Assembly: GCA_947303825.1 (NCBI GenBank)
Contig: CAMYZK010000069.1
Coordinates: forward strand, 1-9,650
Direction: 5' to 3'
Source: an uncultured Prevotella sp.
GTDB lineage: Bacteria > Bacteroidota > Bacteroidia > Bacteroidales > Bacteroidaceae
DNA length: 9,650 nt
Under the pieces are notes generated by a model. It ran no database searches and was not told the origin of the DNA. It saw nothing but the letters and a program-made list of their open reading frames with translations. This document shows, one piece after another, positions 1 to 7,356 of this stretch. The position numbers and the translations under genes were made by a program. Each line of letters begins with the position of its first letter. Position 1 is the stretch's first letter.

Positions 1-374
1 TGGGTTATAGGGTGCATGGGGTTCTCGAATGTGAAGGGACGCTTGAACTGTCCTGCCTTCACCTGGAAGAACTTCAGCCGCTGCCATTCGCCCCACAGGT
101 CTACTAGGCGTATGGCCGAGGCCGTCTCGCTGGTGTTGCCGTTTATCTGCATCTGCACCTTATAGGCAAAGTCGTTGGCTGCACGGCCGTCGAGGGCTAC
201 GCGCACCAGGCGCAGATTGAAGGCATTGGTCTCTGCTTTCTTCTTGTCCTGAGCCTGATACTGCACCATGCCATATCCGCTGAGTTTCATGTTGTCATAC
301 CACTTTTTTTCCTGGGCACTTGCCGATACTGTTATAAGACAAAGTGCAATAATTGAAAATAGTTTCGTTCTCAT
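1..374 (-). CDS. Outer-membrane porin, OprO/OprP (phosphate-selective porin) family, N-terminal part
   Basis: The minus strand is open from an ATG at 374-372 to the window edge (124 codons, no stop), so the C-terminal part lies outside. The product starts with a clear Sec signal peptide (MRTKLFSIIALCLITVSASA, then QEKKW). It continues with alternating beta-strand-like segments such as MKLSGYGMVQYQAQ, NLRLVRVALDGR, FAYKVQMQING, IRLVDLWGEW and VKAGQFKRPFTFENP. The G-Y strand, the R-R-hydrophobic strand and the 'G-Q-F-K-x-P-F' stretch are typical of the N-terminus of the OprO/OprP porin family of Bacteroidetes. Members are beta-barrels of the outer membrane; the substrate of this one cannot be told from the sequence. 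The gene is divergent from the plug-domain gene at 481. The family call is by recognition of pattern only, because most of the barrel is missing. Confidence 0.75.
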   Translation of the reverse strand, partial: MRTKLFSIIALCLITVSASAQEKKWYDNMKLSGYGMVQYQAQDKKKAETNAFNLRLVRVALDGRAANDFAYKVQMQINGNTSETASAIRLVDLWGEWQRLKFFQVKAGQFKRPFTFENPMHPIT

Positions 375-401
375 TTCCTTAATCGTTGTGTTTTATGTGT
401 G

Positions 402-409
402 CAAAATTA
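402..409 (-). promoter_or_regulatory. Putative -7 box of the porin gene
   Basis: Read on the minus strand this is TAATTTTG, a full match to the Bacteroidetes TAnnTTTG -7 consensus, 27 bases before the porin ATG. No good TTTG is seen at the usual -33 distance, so the call rests on the -7 box and its position. Confidence 0.55.
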
Positions 410-451
410 CGAAAAAAAACAGATTTCCTATCCATACTGAAAAATATTTAG

Positions 452-459
452 TACCTTTG
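452..459 (+). promoter_or_regulatory. Putative -7 box of the plug-domain gene
   Basis: TACCTTTG matches TAnnTTTG and lies 21 bases before the ATG at 481, which implies a short 5' untranslated region. No convincing -33 TTTG is visible. Together with the minus-strand box at 402-409 it makes the 106-base gap a divergent promoter region. Confidence 0.5.
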
Positions 460-480
460 CCTATAAATACTTGATGTTAC

Positions 481-1719
481 ATGAAACGTTTTCTCCTTTT
501 AGCCCTCCTCATGCCCTTTGTGGTACATGCCAGGCATAAGATACTGTTGCCAAACTTCCAGTCGCTAGAGGTAATGGTGAACCACGACTTTACCCGCCTG
601 CCCATTATGACGCTCAATTCGGGAGATGTTCTTTACGTCAGCTTCGATGAGCTGTCCCACACATATCATCGGCTCATCTATCAGCTTGAGCCGTGCAATC
701 CCGACTGGACCCCTGCCGAGGGGCTTTTCGAGAGCGACTGGCTGGATGGTTTCAACTCGCGGCCAATAGACGACTACCAGAATTCTGTCAATACCAATGT
801 CCTTTACACCCACTACAAGCTACATATACCAAATGACGACACGAAGCTGAAGATGAGCGGCAACTACCGTCTGCACATCTTGGACGAGGATGATGGTGAT
901 GCAGAGGTGATAGTAGTGGAGTTCAGTGTGGTGGAGCCGCTGATGAATGTTGCCCTTGGCATTACCACCAATACCGACATAGACCTTAACCAGAGTCATC
1001 AGCAGGCTACGATGACTGTAGGCTTTGGCCCGCTTACGGTGACAAGTCCGGCGGATCAGGTTCAGACATTCGTTATGCAGAATGGTCGCGAAGACAACAT
1101 GAAAGTAAATGTCAAGCCCAACTACACCACGGTGAAAGGACTCACGTGGGAACACAACAGAGCCATGATCTTTGATGCCGGCAATGAGTATCACAAGTTT
1201 GAGGTGCTCGACCCTTCGCACACCACCATGGGGCTGGCGCATGTCGAGTGGGACGAGGAAGCGCACCGCTATCATGCCTTCCCATACACGGTGGAACCAC
1301 GCCGCAGCTATATATACGAAGTCGATGCCAACGGTGCCTTCTTGCTGCGCAATAGTGACAATTATGAGGCCGAATACACCTCAGAGTATGTGCTCGTTCA
1401 CTATAAGGCAAAGATTCCGTTCCAGAATGACATCCAGCCTGTGATAGACGGCCGGTGGACTACAGGGCCGTTAGACAACTACATCTTGGACTGGGACGAG
1501 ACCGACCAGACATACAATGCCGTGATACTACAGAAGCTGGGCTATTACAACTACCAGCTGCTCCTTAACAATGCCGACGGCACTGTCCTGCCTATGCCCG
1601 AAGAGGGTTCCTTCTACCAGACCGAGAACCTCTATACCGCTTTGGTCTATTACAAGGCTACTGGTGCGCGCTCGTGGAGGCTGGTTGGACACTGTGACAC
1701 AAAGTTCAGGTCACAGTAG
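481..1719 (+). CDS. Secreted protein with type IX secretion system plug domain (DUF5103 family)
   Basis: The 412-residue product begins with a signal peptide (MKRFLLLALLMPFVVHA), so it is exported. The region from about residue 20 to 160 carries the pattern I associate with the T9SS plug-protein N-terminal (DUF5103) family: a 'pi..L..GD.L..SFDEL' stretch (about residues 41-58), 'YQLEPCNPDW' (67-76), 'W.DGF' with 'DDYQNSVNT..LYTHYKLHIPN' (87-118), and 'K.SGNYRLHI' (124-133). The rest is beta-rich and ends in 'YKATGARSWRLVGHC'. In the type IX system a plug protein closes the lateral opening of the SprA translocon. Whether this copy does so is inferred from the family, because these genomes often carry such a protein without other T9SS genes nearby. 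It looks like a single-gene unit, divergent from the porin. Overlapping ORFs in other frames (565-1444) are shadows. Confidence 0.75.
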   Translation: MKRFLLLALLMPFVVHARHKILLPNFQSLEVMVNHDFTRLPIMTLNSGDVLYVSFDELSHTYHRLIYQLEPCNPDWTPAEGLFESDWLDGFNSRPIDDYQNSVNTNVLYTHYKLHIPNDDTKLKMSGNYRLHILDEDDGDAEVIVVEFSVVEPLMNVALGITTNTDIDLNQSHQQATMTVGFGPLTVTSPADQVQTFVMQNGREDNMKVNVKPNYTTVKGLTWEHNRAMIFDAGNEYHKFEVLDPSHTTMGLAHVEWDEEAHRYHAFPYTVEPRRSYIYEVDANGAFLLRNSDNYEAEYTSEYVLVHYKAKIPFQNDIQPVIDGRWTTGPLDNYILDWDETDQTYNAVILQKLGYYNYQLLLNNADGTVLPMPEEGSFYQTENLYTALVYYKATGARSWRLVGHCDTKFRSQ

Positions 1720-1767
1720 GTCGAACACTCCTCATCTGTTACTCTTACAGGCAAAATACTGCGATTG

Positions 1768-1814
1768 ATGGAAATATGAAGACTATTTTCCCCCAAAAGT
1801 CTCCATATTTTCAT
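1768..1814 (+). terminator. Strong hairpin after the plug-domain gene (possible terminator without a clean U tract)
   Basis: The 17-base arms ATGGAAATATGAAGACT (1768-1784) and AGTCTCCATATTTTCAT (1798-1814) pair with one G-U and one mismatch around a 13-base loop that contains CCCCC. The hairpin starts 49 bases after the stop at 1719. It is followed by an A run and then ATTATTTTG, not the T run of a standard rho-independent terminator. It may end or stabilise the upstream transcript, or act in the recJ leader region. Confidence 0.45.
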
Positions 1815-1864
1815 AAAAAAAATTATTTTGCAGTAATAATATATACGAATTCCATTTTTTTTAT

Positions 1865-1872
1865 TACTTTTG
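1865..1872 (+). promoter_or_regulatory. Putative -7 box for recJ-recQ
   Basis: TACTTTTG matches TAnnTTTG, 62 bases before the recJ ATG. A TTTG at 1827-1830 is too far away to be its -33 partner, so the -33 element is not identified. Confidence 0.4.
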
Positions 1873-1934
1873 TAAGCTAAATTGGCTCAGTAGGCTTCTG
1901 GGCTTTCTTGCTTGAAAACAAATAAAACGATATA

Positions 1935-3659
1935 ATGAATGCTAAATGGAACTATCAACAACCAACCCCCGAGCAGCAGCAACAGGTGAGAGAACTCGCA
2001 GAGAAACTCGGCACCACTCAGGTGATGGCGAGCCTGCTGATTAGGCGCGGCATCCGTACTGAGTCGGCGGCGAAACGATTTCTCAGACCTATGCTTGGTG
2101 AGCTTATCGACCCGTTCCTTATGAATGACATGGACGTGGCAGTAGACAGACTCAACGATGCCATGGGGCGTAAGGAGCGTATTATGGTCTATGGCGACTA
2201 CGACGTGGACGGATGTACAGCCGTAGCCCTGGTATACAGGTTTTTGCTCCAGTTTTACTCAAACATAGAATACTATATCCCCGATAGGTATGAAGAGGGA
2301 TATGGCATCAGTCAGAAGGGGCTTGACCATGCCCAGGCTGCAGGGGTGAAGCTTATCATTGTGCTCGACTGCGGCATCAAGGCCATTAACGAGATTGCCA
2401 AGGCCAAGGGCATGGGCATAGACTTCATAATATGCGACCACCATGTGCCCGACGATGAGCTGCCGTGTGCTGTGGCCATACTAAACCCCAAGCGTCAGGA
2501 TTCCACTTATCCGTTCAAGGACCTTTGCGGATGCGGCGTTGGCTTTAAGTTCATGCAGGCCTTTGCCAAGAACAACGGCATACCCTTCTCGCAACTCATT
2601 CCCCTGCTAGACTTTTGTGCGGTGAGCATTGCTGCCGACATGGTACCCGTAATGGGCGAGAACCGCATACTGGCTTTCCACGGGTTGAAGCAACTCAACC
2701 TCTCGCCGTCGATAGGGCTGAAAGCCATAATAGAAATAAGCGGACTCTCCGGACGAGACATCACCATGAGCGACATCATGTTCAAGATAGGTCCTAGGAT
2801 AAACGCTAGTGGACGTGTGCAGAATGGAACGGAGACGGTAGACCTGCTGGTTGAGCGAGACTTTGAACGGGCCCTGCGCGAAGCAGTGCAGATAAACGAA
2901 TACAACGAGCAGCGCAAGGACATAGACAAGCAGATGAGTGAGGAGGCCAACCAGATTGTGGAGCGCATAGAGAGTCAGGAGCACCAGCCTGCAATAGTGC
3001 TATACAATGAGGGTTGGAAAAAAGGCGTAGTGGGAATTGTTGCCTCAAGGCTCACCGAGATTTACTACAGGCCAACAGTTGTGCTGTCGTGTCAGGACGG
3101 TATGGCAACAGGCTCGGTGCGCAGCGTGGCCGGATATGACATCTACGATGCTATAAAGAGCTGCCGCGACCTCTTGGAGAACTTCGGAGGTCATACCTAT
3201 GCAGTGGGCTTGACACTGAAGACGGAGAACATACCTGAGTTCAGAAGGCGTCTGCAGGAGTATGTAAGCACCCATATCATGCCGCAGCAGACAGAGGCCA
3301 TGCTCGACATAGAAGTGGAGCTCGATTTCAAGGACATAACAAAGAAACTGCACAATGAGCTGAAGAAGCTGGCACCGCACGGGCCAGAAAACCCCAAACC
3401 CATGTTCTGCACACGCCATGTCTACGACTACGGCACCTCGAAGGTGGTGGGCAGGCAGCAGGAGCATATCAAGCTCGAACTGGTTGACTCCCGCTCCTCA
3501 AATGTAATGAACGGAATAGCCTTCGGTCAGAGTGCAGCTGCAAGATATATAAAGTCGAAACGCTCGTTTGATATTGCATATACCATAGAGGAGAATATAT
3601 ACAAACGGAGTGAGGTGCAGCTACAGATAGAAGACATACAACCCAGCGACACGGTATAA
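1935..3659 (+). CDS. recJ: Single-stranded-DNA-specific 5'-3' exonuclease RecJ
   Basis: RecJ degrades single-stranded DNA 5' to 3' with a two-metal centre and works in RecFOR recombination and mismatch repair. The 574-residue product has the expected DHH-superfamily motifs in order: GDYDVDG (87-93), DCG (145-147), DHH (168-170), ADM (234-236), then the DHHA1 part with GPRINASGR (286-294), GWKKGVVGIVASRL (360-373), GSVRS (393-397) and GGH (418-420). A C-terminal OB-like region follows from about 455. Length matches ordinary bacterial RecJ and all metal-binding acidic and histidine residues appear intact. The ATG at 1935 precedes a natural N-terminus (MNAKWNYQQP). The gap to recQ is only 7 bases, so the two are almost certainly co-transcribed. 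Confidence 0.95.
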   Translation: MNAKWNYQQPTPEQQQQVRELAEKLGTTQVMASLLIRRGIRTESAAKRFLRPMLGELIDPFLMNDMDVAVDRLNDAMGRKERIMVYGDYDVDGCTAVALVYRFLLQFYSNIEYYIPDRYEEGYGISQKGLDHAQAAGVKLIIVLDCGIKAINEIAKAKGMGIDFIICDHHVPDDELPCAVAILNPKRQDSTYPFKDLCGCGVGFKFMQAFAKNNGIPFSQLIPLLDFCAVSIAADMVPVMGENRILAFHGLKQLNLSPSIGLKAIIEISGLSGRDITMSDIMFKIGPRINASGRVQNGTETVDLLVERDFERALREAVQINEYNEQRKDIDKQMSEEANQIVERIESQEHQPAIVLYNEGWKKGVVGIVASRLTEIYYRPTVVLSCQDGMATGSVRSVAGYDIYDAIKSCRDLLENFGGHTYAVGLTLKTENIPEFRRRLQEYVSTHIMPQQTEAMLDIEVELDFKDITKKLHNELKKLAPHGPENPKPMFCTRHVYDYGTSKVVGRQQEHIKLELVDSRSSNVMNGIAFGQSAAARYIKSKRSFDIAYTIEENIYKRSEVQLQIEDIQPSDTV

Positions 3660-3666
3660 CCAGGCC

Positions 3667-5565
3667 ATGAAAACGGAGCATACCAAATATCTGGAGATAC
3701 TGCAGAAATACTGGGGGTATGACGGTTTTCGCAGCATACAGCAGGAGATCATCGAGAGCATAGGGGCGGGGCGTGACACCCTTGGGCTGATGCCCACCGG
3801 CGGCGGCAAGTCGCTTACGTTTCAAGTTCCGGCCCTTGCCGTGGATGGTGTGTGCATTGTTGTAACACCGCTCATTGCACTTATGACCGACCAAGTGGCC
3901 AACCTGCGCAAGCGGGGCATAAGGGCTGCTGCCGTACACTCTGGCCTTACCAGGGACGAGATAATCACCGCGCTGGAGAATGCTGTCTTCGGGGCAGTTA
4001 AGTTGTTGTATGTTTCACCCGAAAGGCTCTCTACCGACCTCTTTGTTGCCAAGCTGCGCCACATGAAAGTCAGCTTCATCTGCGTAGACGAGGCTCACTG
4101 CATAAGTCAGTGGGGCTATGACTTCCGACCCTCTTATCTTGCCATAGCCGAAGTAAGGAAACATGTGCCCGATGCTCCTGTGCTTGCACTCACTGCAACA
4201 GCTACCGAGGAAGTTATTGACGACATTCAGCGCCAGTTGCACTTTGCTGTGCCCAATGTGATAAAGATGAGCTTTGCACGCCATAATCTTGCTTACATTG
4301 TAAGCAATGTGCAGGACAAGCAGCAGCAAATGCTTCATTTGCTTGACACCGTGGAGGGAACGGCAATAATATACACGCGCAACAGGGCAAGGACAAAGGA
4401 GATTGCCGACATGCTTAATGAGCATGGACATAATGCCACTTTCTTCCATGCCGGCTTGGAACAGTCGGTGAAGAATCAGCGACAGAAAGACTGGCAGGCT
4501 GGCAAAATCCGCATTATGGTGGCCACAAACGCCTTTGGCATGGGCATAGACAAGTCTGATGTGAGGCTAGTGGTGCACGCTGACTGTCCGGATAGCCTGG
4601 AGGCCTATTTCCAAGAAGCAGGGCGTGCCGGTAGAGACGGAAAGATGTCGTATGCCGTGTTGCTCTTCAACGGAAGCGACCGTAGAAAACTACTCAAGCG
4701 CATTGACGACAACTATCCCAGTAAAGAGGAGATAAGACAAATTTATGACCACATAGCTTACTTCTATCAGATTGGGGTGGGGTCGGGGTTTAATGCCGTC
4801 TTTGAGTTCCCCATGGAACGCTTTTGCAAGAGCTTCCACCATTTCCCAACCAGGGTTGAGTCGGCTTTGAAGATACTGAATAGGGCTGGCTATATAGAAT
4901 ATAGGGACGAGGAAGATAATCAGGCCCGGGTAAGATTTATCGTAGAACGTGACGACCTGTATAAACTATACGACAACTCGCCCGAGGAAGACAGGGTTAT
5001 TGTTGCTCTGCTGCGCAGCTACACAGGTCTGTTTAACGAGTTTTGCTACATAGACGAAAGCATGCTGGCAGAGAAAACGGGATGTTCGCTGACACAGCTC
5101 TATAACATACTTACAGGGTTGGACTCTAAGCATATAATAGACTTTGTTCCACAAAGAGTGACGCCAAGGATACGCTATATGCAGAGGAGGGAAGACTCAC
5201 AGTATGTCAGTCTTCCACCCACTGTTTACGATGACCTTAAGCAGCGTTTCACTATAAGGATAAACAAGATGCTGGAATATGCCGACTCATGCGACAGGTG
5301 TCGTAGCAGGATGCTCTTGAGCTATTTCGGAGAATACAACTCCAAAGACTGTGGCATCTGCGACGTGTGTATGGGCTACGAAAATGTTGCAGATTGCAAG
5401 GATGCCCGGAGTCAGGTGCTATTGCTGATGTCCGACAAGAAACCGCATAGTCTGTATGACTTGCTGGATATAAAAGTAGCCTACGACGATTTGGACAGAG
5501 CCATTGCCGCGTTGATTGACGAAGGAGTGGTTGTAAACGACGATGGCATTCTCACACTGGCCTAG
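3667..5565 (+). CDS. recQ: ATP-dependent DNA helicase RecQ
   Basis: RecQ is a 3'-5' SF2 DNA helicase that unwinds recombination and fork intermediates and provides single strands to RecJ. The helicase motifs are complete: motif 0 region FRSIQQEII (21-29), Walker A PTGGGKS (43-49), TPLIALMTDQ (67-76), DEAHC (141-145), ALTATAT (174-180), AIIYTRNR (233-240), TNAFGMGIDKSDVR (287-300) and QEAGRAGRDG (316-325). A zinc cluster with C545, C562, C565 and C568 around LLSYFGE lies at 542-568, much nearer the C-terminus than in E. coli RecQ, where the equivalent cysteines are at about 380-403. About 200 residues with winged-helix-like character separate it from the helicase core. No HRDC domain is seen; only some 60 residues follow the cysteines. 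The gene follows recJ after 7 bases, and its stop codon overlaps that of the convergent gene. Confidence 0.93.
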   Translation: MKTEHTKYLEILQKYWGYDGFRSIQQEIIESIGAGRDTLGLMPTGGGKSLTFQVPALAVDGVCIVVTPLIALMTDQVANLRKRGIRAAAVHSGLTRDEIITALENAVFGAVKLLYVSPERLSTDLFVAKLRHMKVSFICVDEAHCISQWGYDFRPSYLAIAEVRKHVPDAPVLALTATATEEVIDDIQRQLHFAVPNVIKMSFARHNLAYIVSNVQDKQQQMLHLLDTVEGTAIIYTRNRARTKEIADMLNEHGHNATFFHAGLEQSVKNQRQKDWQAGKIRIMVATNAFGMGIDKSDVRLVVHADCPDSLEAYFQEAGRAGRDGKMSYAVLLFNGSDRRKLLKRIDDNYPSKEEIRQIYDHIAYFYQIGVGSGFNAVFEFPMERFCKSFHHFPTRVESALKILNRAGYIEYRDEEDNQARVRFIVERDDLYKLYDNSPEEDRVIVALLRSYTGLFNEFCYIDESMLAEKTGCSLTQLYNILTGLDSKHIIDFVPQRVTPRIRYMQRREDSQYVSLPPTVYDDLKQRFTIRINKMLEYADSCDRCRSRMLLSYFGEYNSKDCGICDVCMGYENVADCKDARSQVLLLMSDKKPHSLYDLLDIKVAYDDLDRAIAALIDEGVVVNDDGILTLA

Positions 5566-6182
5566 CGATTGTCGGCATATTTGTAGCCATTGCTATACTT
5601 GTCCTTGGGGAATACGAAGATATTGTCGCTTATACCTCCCGTCTTAAAGTTGCTGACTTTAATGTTTGCCCAGAACAGCGTTACCTTCACCTTGATTAGC
5701 TTGGGGGCCAGCGTCTTATTGTCGAGTAGCACCTTGGCATGCTTTACAGACCCCTTGGCACCACGCTTCTGCTTCATGTTGATTATTATAACGTTGCCTT
5801 TGTCCGGACGTTCCATGCTGTAGTCAAAGTCATCGAGTGTGAACTTGAATTTGCTTGCATATTTGTCGCGCTTGTCTGAGTCGGCATCGTATATCTCAAT
5901 TATTTTTTTCTTGCGATAAACATTGTAGGCCGTCTTACCGTCGTTCCACGAGTCAATACGCTCATCGGTAAACTTGCTTTTCTTGCCCTTGTACCAGATG
6001 GTGCCCGCTGTCTTGTAGACGCCAACCAGGTTAACGTCATAGTGTAGCGAGCATCCCTGTGGCCCAAAGACTTGGTTGTAGGCTTTCTCGAATATGCGTC
6101 GGGCCTCGCCGTCATCTCCTTTACCGTAAGACGCTACTGTCATGCAGACAGCGACAAACACAAATAGTATTCTTTTAATCAT
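5562..6182 (-). CDS. LolA-like periplasmic protein (outer-membrane lipoprotein carrier family)
   Basis: The product is 206 residues from the ATG at 6182-6180. It starts with a Sec signal peptide (MIKRILFVFVAVCMTVASYG), followed by a basic, beta-rich domain. Features that suggest the LolA-like fold are the early 'ARRIFEKAYNQV' helix, the strand pair with 'GTIWYKGKKSKF', 'WNDGKTAYNVY..KK.I.IYDAD', and a C-terminal 'FVFPKDKY'. LolA proteins carry lipoproteins from the inner to the outer membrane; this one is a divergent relative, so its cargo is unknown. An in-frame GTG at 6206 would add eight residues (MKNEKSLL). I prefer the ATG because it gives a proper signal peptide and the upstream bases belong to a repeat-rich spacer. 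No clear promoter of its own is visible. It is convergent with recQ and shares its CTAG stop tetramer. Confidence 0.6.
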   Translation of the reverse strand: MIKRILFVFVAVCMTVASYGKGDDGEARRIFEKAYNQVFGPQGCSLHYDVNLVGVYKTAGTIWYKGKKSKFTDERIDSWNDGKTAYNVYRKKKIIEIYDADSDKRDKYASKFKFTLDDFDYSMERPDKGNVIIINMKQKRGAKGSVKHAKVLLDNKTLAPKLIKVKVTLFWANIKVSNFKTGGISDNIFVFPKDKYSNGYKYADNR

Positions 6183-6212
6183 CAGCAAACTCTTTTCATT
6201 CTTCACTTAAGA

Positions 6213-6271
6213 AACTCTTAATTCTTCGCTCGGCTCTACCGCTTCGTTTGCGAAGAACTCTTAACTCTTAA
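6213..6271. repeat. Short repeats and hairpin between the LolA-like gene and rpsP
   Basis: AACTCTTAA occurs three times (6213-6221, 6256-6264, 6263-6271). An 8-bp perfect inverted repeat TTCTTCGC / GCGAAGAA (6222-6229 and 6250-6257) lies among them. The layout looks like a small intergenic repeat rather than a coding sequence; a related GTTGAGAGTT doublet occurs on the other side of rpsP. Confidence 0.5.
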
Positions 6272-6277
6272 CTAACT

Positions 6278-6316
6278 AAAAAGGCCTGGCACACCTGTAG
6301 GTAAGAGCCAAGCCTT
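6278..6316 (-). terminator. Rho-independent terminator of rpsP
   Basis: Read on the minus strand, AAGGCTTGGC pairs with GCCAGGCCTT (10 bp, one G-U) around a loop that contains its own ACCT/AGGT stem, and the hairpin ends directly in a T run (TTTTT at 6282-6278). It begins 28 bases after the rpsP stop. Confidence 0.8.
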
Positions 6317-6344
6317 CTAGTCTAAGCCATAGTGTAGTGCATCT

Positions 6345-6869
6345 TTATGCCTCGGCGGGAGCCTCCTCCTCTGCGGGAGCAGCGGCAGCCTCGGCCTCAG
6401 CAGCAGCGGCAGCAGCCTTCTTGTCGGCTACTTTCTTGGCAATAGCCTCGTTCACCTGCTTCTCTGCTTCAAGAGCCTTCTTGGCGGCATCTTCCTTGGC
6501 TTTCTTTACCTCTGCAGATACCTTGTCAAGTCCCTTCTGCTTGTCGGCTTTCCATGCATCAAACTTCTTCTGGGCAGTAGCCTCGTCAAATGCACCTTTC
6601 TTCACACCACCCTTGAGGTGCTTCATAAGGTACACACCCTCACGGCTGAGAATGTTGCGCACTGTGTCTGTAGGCTGAGCACCTACCTCTACCCAGTACA
6701 ATGCACGGTCGAAATTCAAGTCTACCGTGGCGGGATTGGTGTTAGGATTGTAAGTACCAATCTTTTCAGTGAAACGACCATCACGTGGTGCACGAGCGTC
6801 AGCGATAACAATGCTGTAGAAAGCATAGCTCTTACGACCGCCGCGCTGCAATCTGATTTTTGTTGCCAT
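6345..6869 (-). CDS. rpsP: 30S ribosomal protein S16 with alanine-rich C-terminal extension
   Basis: S16 is an assembly protein of the 30S ribosomal subunit. The first 80 or so residues of the 174-residue product are a clear S16: start [24 protein letters not shown] (positions 1-24), [14 protein letters not shown] (29-42), [21 protein letters not shown] (54-74). Ordinary S16 is about 80-90 residues. Here a further 90 follow, first lysine-rich and probably helical (about 95-150), then an Ala/Glu/Pro tail rich in AEA and [11 protein letters not shown]. Long S16 tails are common in Bacteroidetes, so I do not take this as a fusion. The gene has a promoter at 6935-6942 and a terminator at 6278-6316 and appears monocistronic. 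The plus-strand ORF over the tail (from 6337) is a low-complexity shadow. Confidence 0.96.
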   Translation of the reverse strand: MATKIRLQRGGRKSYAFYSIVIADARAPRDGRFTEKIGTYNPNTNPATVDLNFDRALYWVEVGAQPTDTVRNILSREGVYLMKHLKGGVKKGAFDEATAQKKFDAWKADKQKGLDKVSAEVKKAKEDAAKKALEAEKQVNEAIAKKVADKKAAAAAAEAEAAAAPAEEEAPAEA

Positions 6870-6910
6870 GTTTTAATTAAGCTGTTTTTTGTTTAAAAAT
6901 TGAATTTCAT

Positions 6911-6929
6911 GCCATTATCTCGTAATAGC
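6911..6929 (-). promoter_or_regulatory. Hairpin at the 5' end of the rpsP transcript
   Basis: On the minus strand GCTATTA and TAATGGC pair over 7 bp (one G-U) around a CGAGA loop. The hairpin sits 6 bases after the -7 box, so it should lie at or next to the 5' end of the rpsP mRNA. It could stabilise the mRNA or take part in control; there is no further evidence. Confidence 0.4.
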
Positions 6930-6934
6930 GGCTG

Positions 6935-6942
6935 CAAAGGTA
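6935..6942 (-). promoter_or_regulatory. -7 box of the rpsP promoter
   Basis: Read on the minus strand this is TACCTTTG followed by C, a full match to TAnnTTTG, 66 bases before the rpsP start. The -33 element is not obvious. Confidence 0.6.
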
Positions 6943-7026
6943 CAAAATAGTTGAGAGTTGGAAGATGGCCGTTGAGAGTTTTTGTCAGTTCTTAACTTTT
7001 TTTATAAAATCAAGAGTTGGCATGCA

Positions 7027-7082
7027 TTTTCTCCTTCCGGAGCACTGGTATGCCTGCTTTTTCTCCTACCCGGGCACTGGTA
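7027..7082. repeat. Two imperfect 24-base direct repeats
   Basis: Both copies start TTTTCTCCT and end GCACTGGTA (7027-7050 and 7059-7082). They agree at 21 of 24 positions and are spaced 8 bases apart. Function is unknown; they could be binding sites or remains of a repeat. Confidence 0.6.
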
Positions 7083-7249
7083 GTGAGGGGTGCGAAGGCT
7101 TCCCGTCTGGACATCGGATGTCCTAAAGGGTAATAATAGGGGCTCTGTGACCTTGCGGGCATACGCAAAACACCGTGTCAGGGCATCACAGACCTAATTC
7201 AATACACCACTCATAGACTGGCTGAATTTTCATTCGATGGCCGTCTATT

Positions 7250-7263
7250 CTCCAATATTGGAG
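7250..7263. promoter_or_regulatory. Perfect 14-bp palindrome, possible operator
   Basis: CTCCAATATTGGAG is self-complementary. It ends 8 bases before a TAATTTTG -7 box (7272-7279), so it would lie in the promoter spacer, where a dimeric repressor could bind. It is followed by CCTTTTTG, so a weak terminator is an alternative, although the hairpin would have only 5 bp with a 4-base loop. Confidence 0.3.
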
Positions 7264-7271
7264 CCTTTTTG

Positions 7272-7279
7272 TAATTTTG
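7272..7279 (+). promoter_or_regulatory. Putative -7 box of the broken membrane-protein gene
   Basis: TAATTTTG then C matches TAnnTTTG, but it is only 4 bases before the ATG at 7284, so the transcript would be almost leaderless. No -33 TTTG is seen at the right distance. Confidence 0.35.
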
Positions 7280-7350
7280 CCGTATGAAACAGAGATATGC
7301 CGTTATCGTACTATTTGCACTGATTAGCGCTTCGAGTCTGACCAGCATTG

Positions 7351-7356
7351 GTAGCT
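7351..7356. repeat. Left target-site duplication GTAGCT
   Basis: GTAGCT directly abuts the left inverted end of the element and is repeated at 7565-7570 directly after its right end. Confidence 0.75.

Larger units (their letters stand above)
6943..7271. other. Intergenic stretch with short repeats and no gene seen
   Basis: No convincing reading frame lies on either strand. The stretch holds a GTTGAGAGTT direct repeat (6950-6959, 6971-6980) and a 24-base direct repeat with period 32 (7027-7050, 7059-7082). It also holds a nested stem-loop region (7144-7192) and a 14-bp palindrome (7250-7263). It may be decayed sequence upstream of the broken gene at 7284. Confidence 0.5.

Noticed and set aside
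268..474. Plus-strand ORF of 68 codons before the plug-domain gene
   Set aside because: It lies antisense to the porin signal peptide and across the divergent promoter region.
6337..6678. Plus-strand ORF of 113 codons rich in Ala and Ser over the rpsP tail
   Set aside because: It is the antisense shadow of the Ala/Glu-rich S16 tail; the minus-strand S16 is certain.
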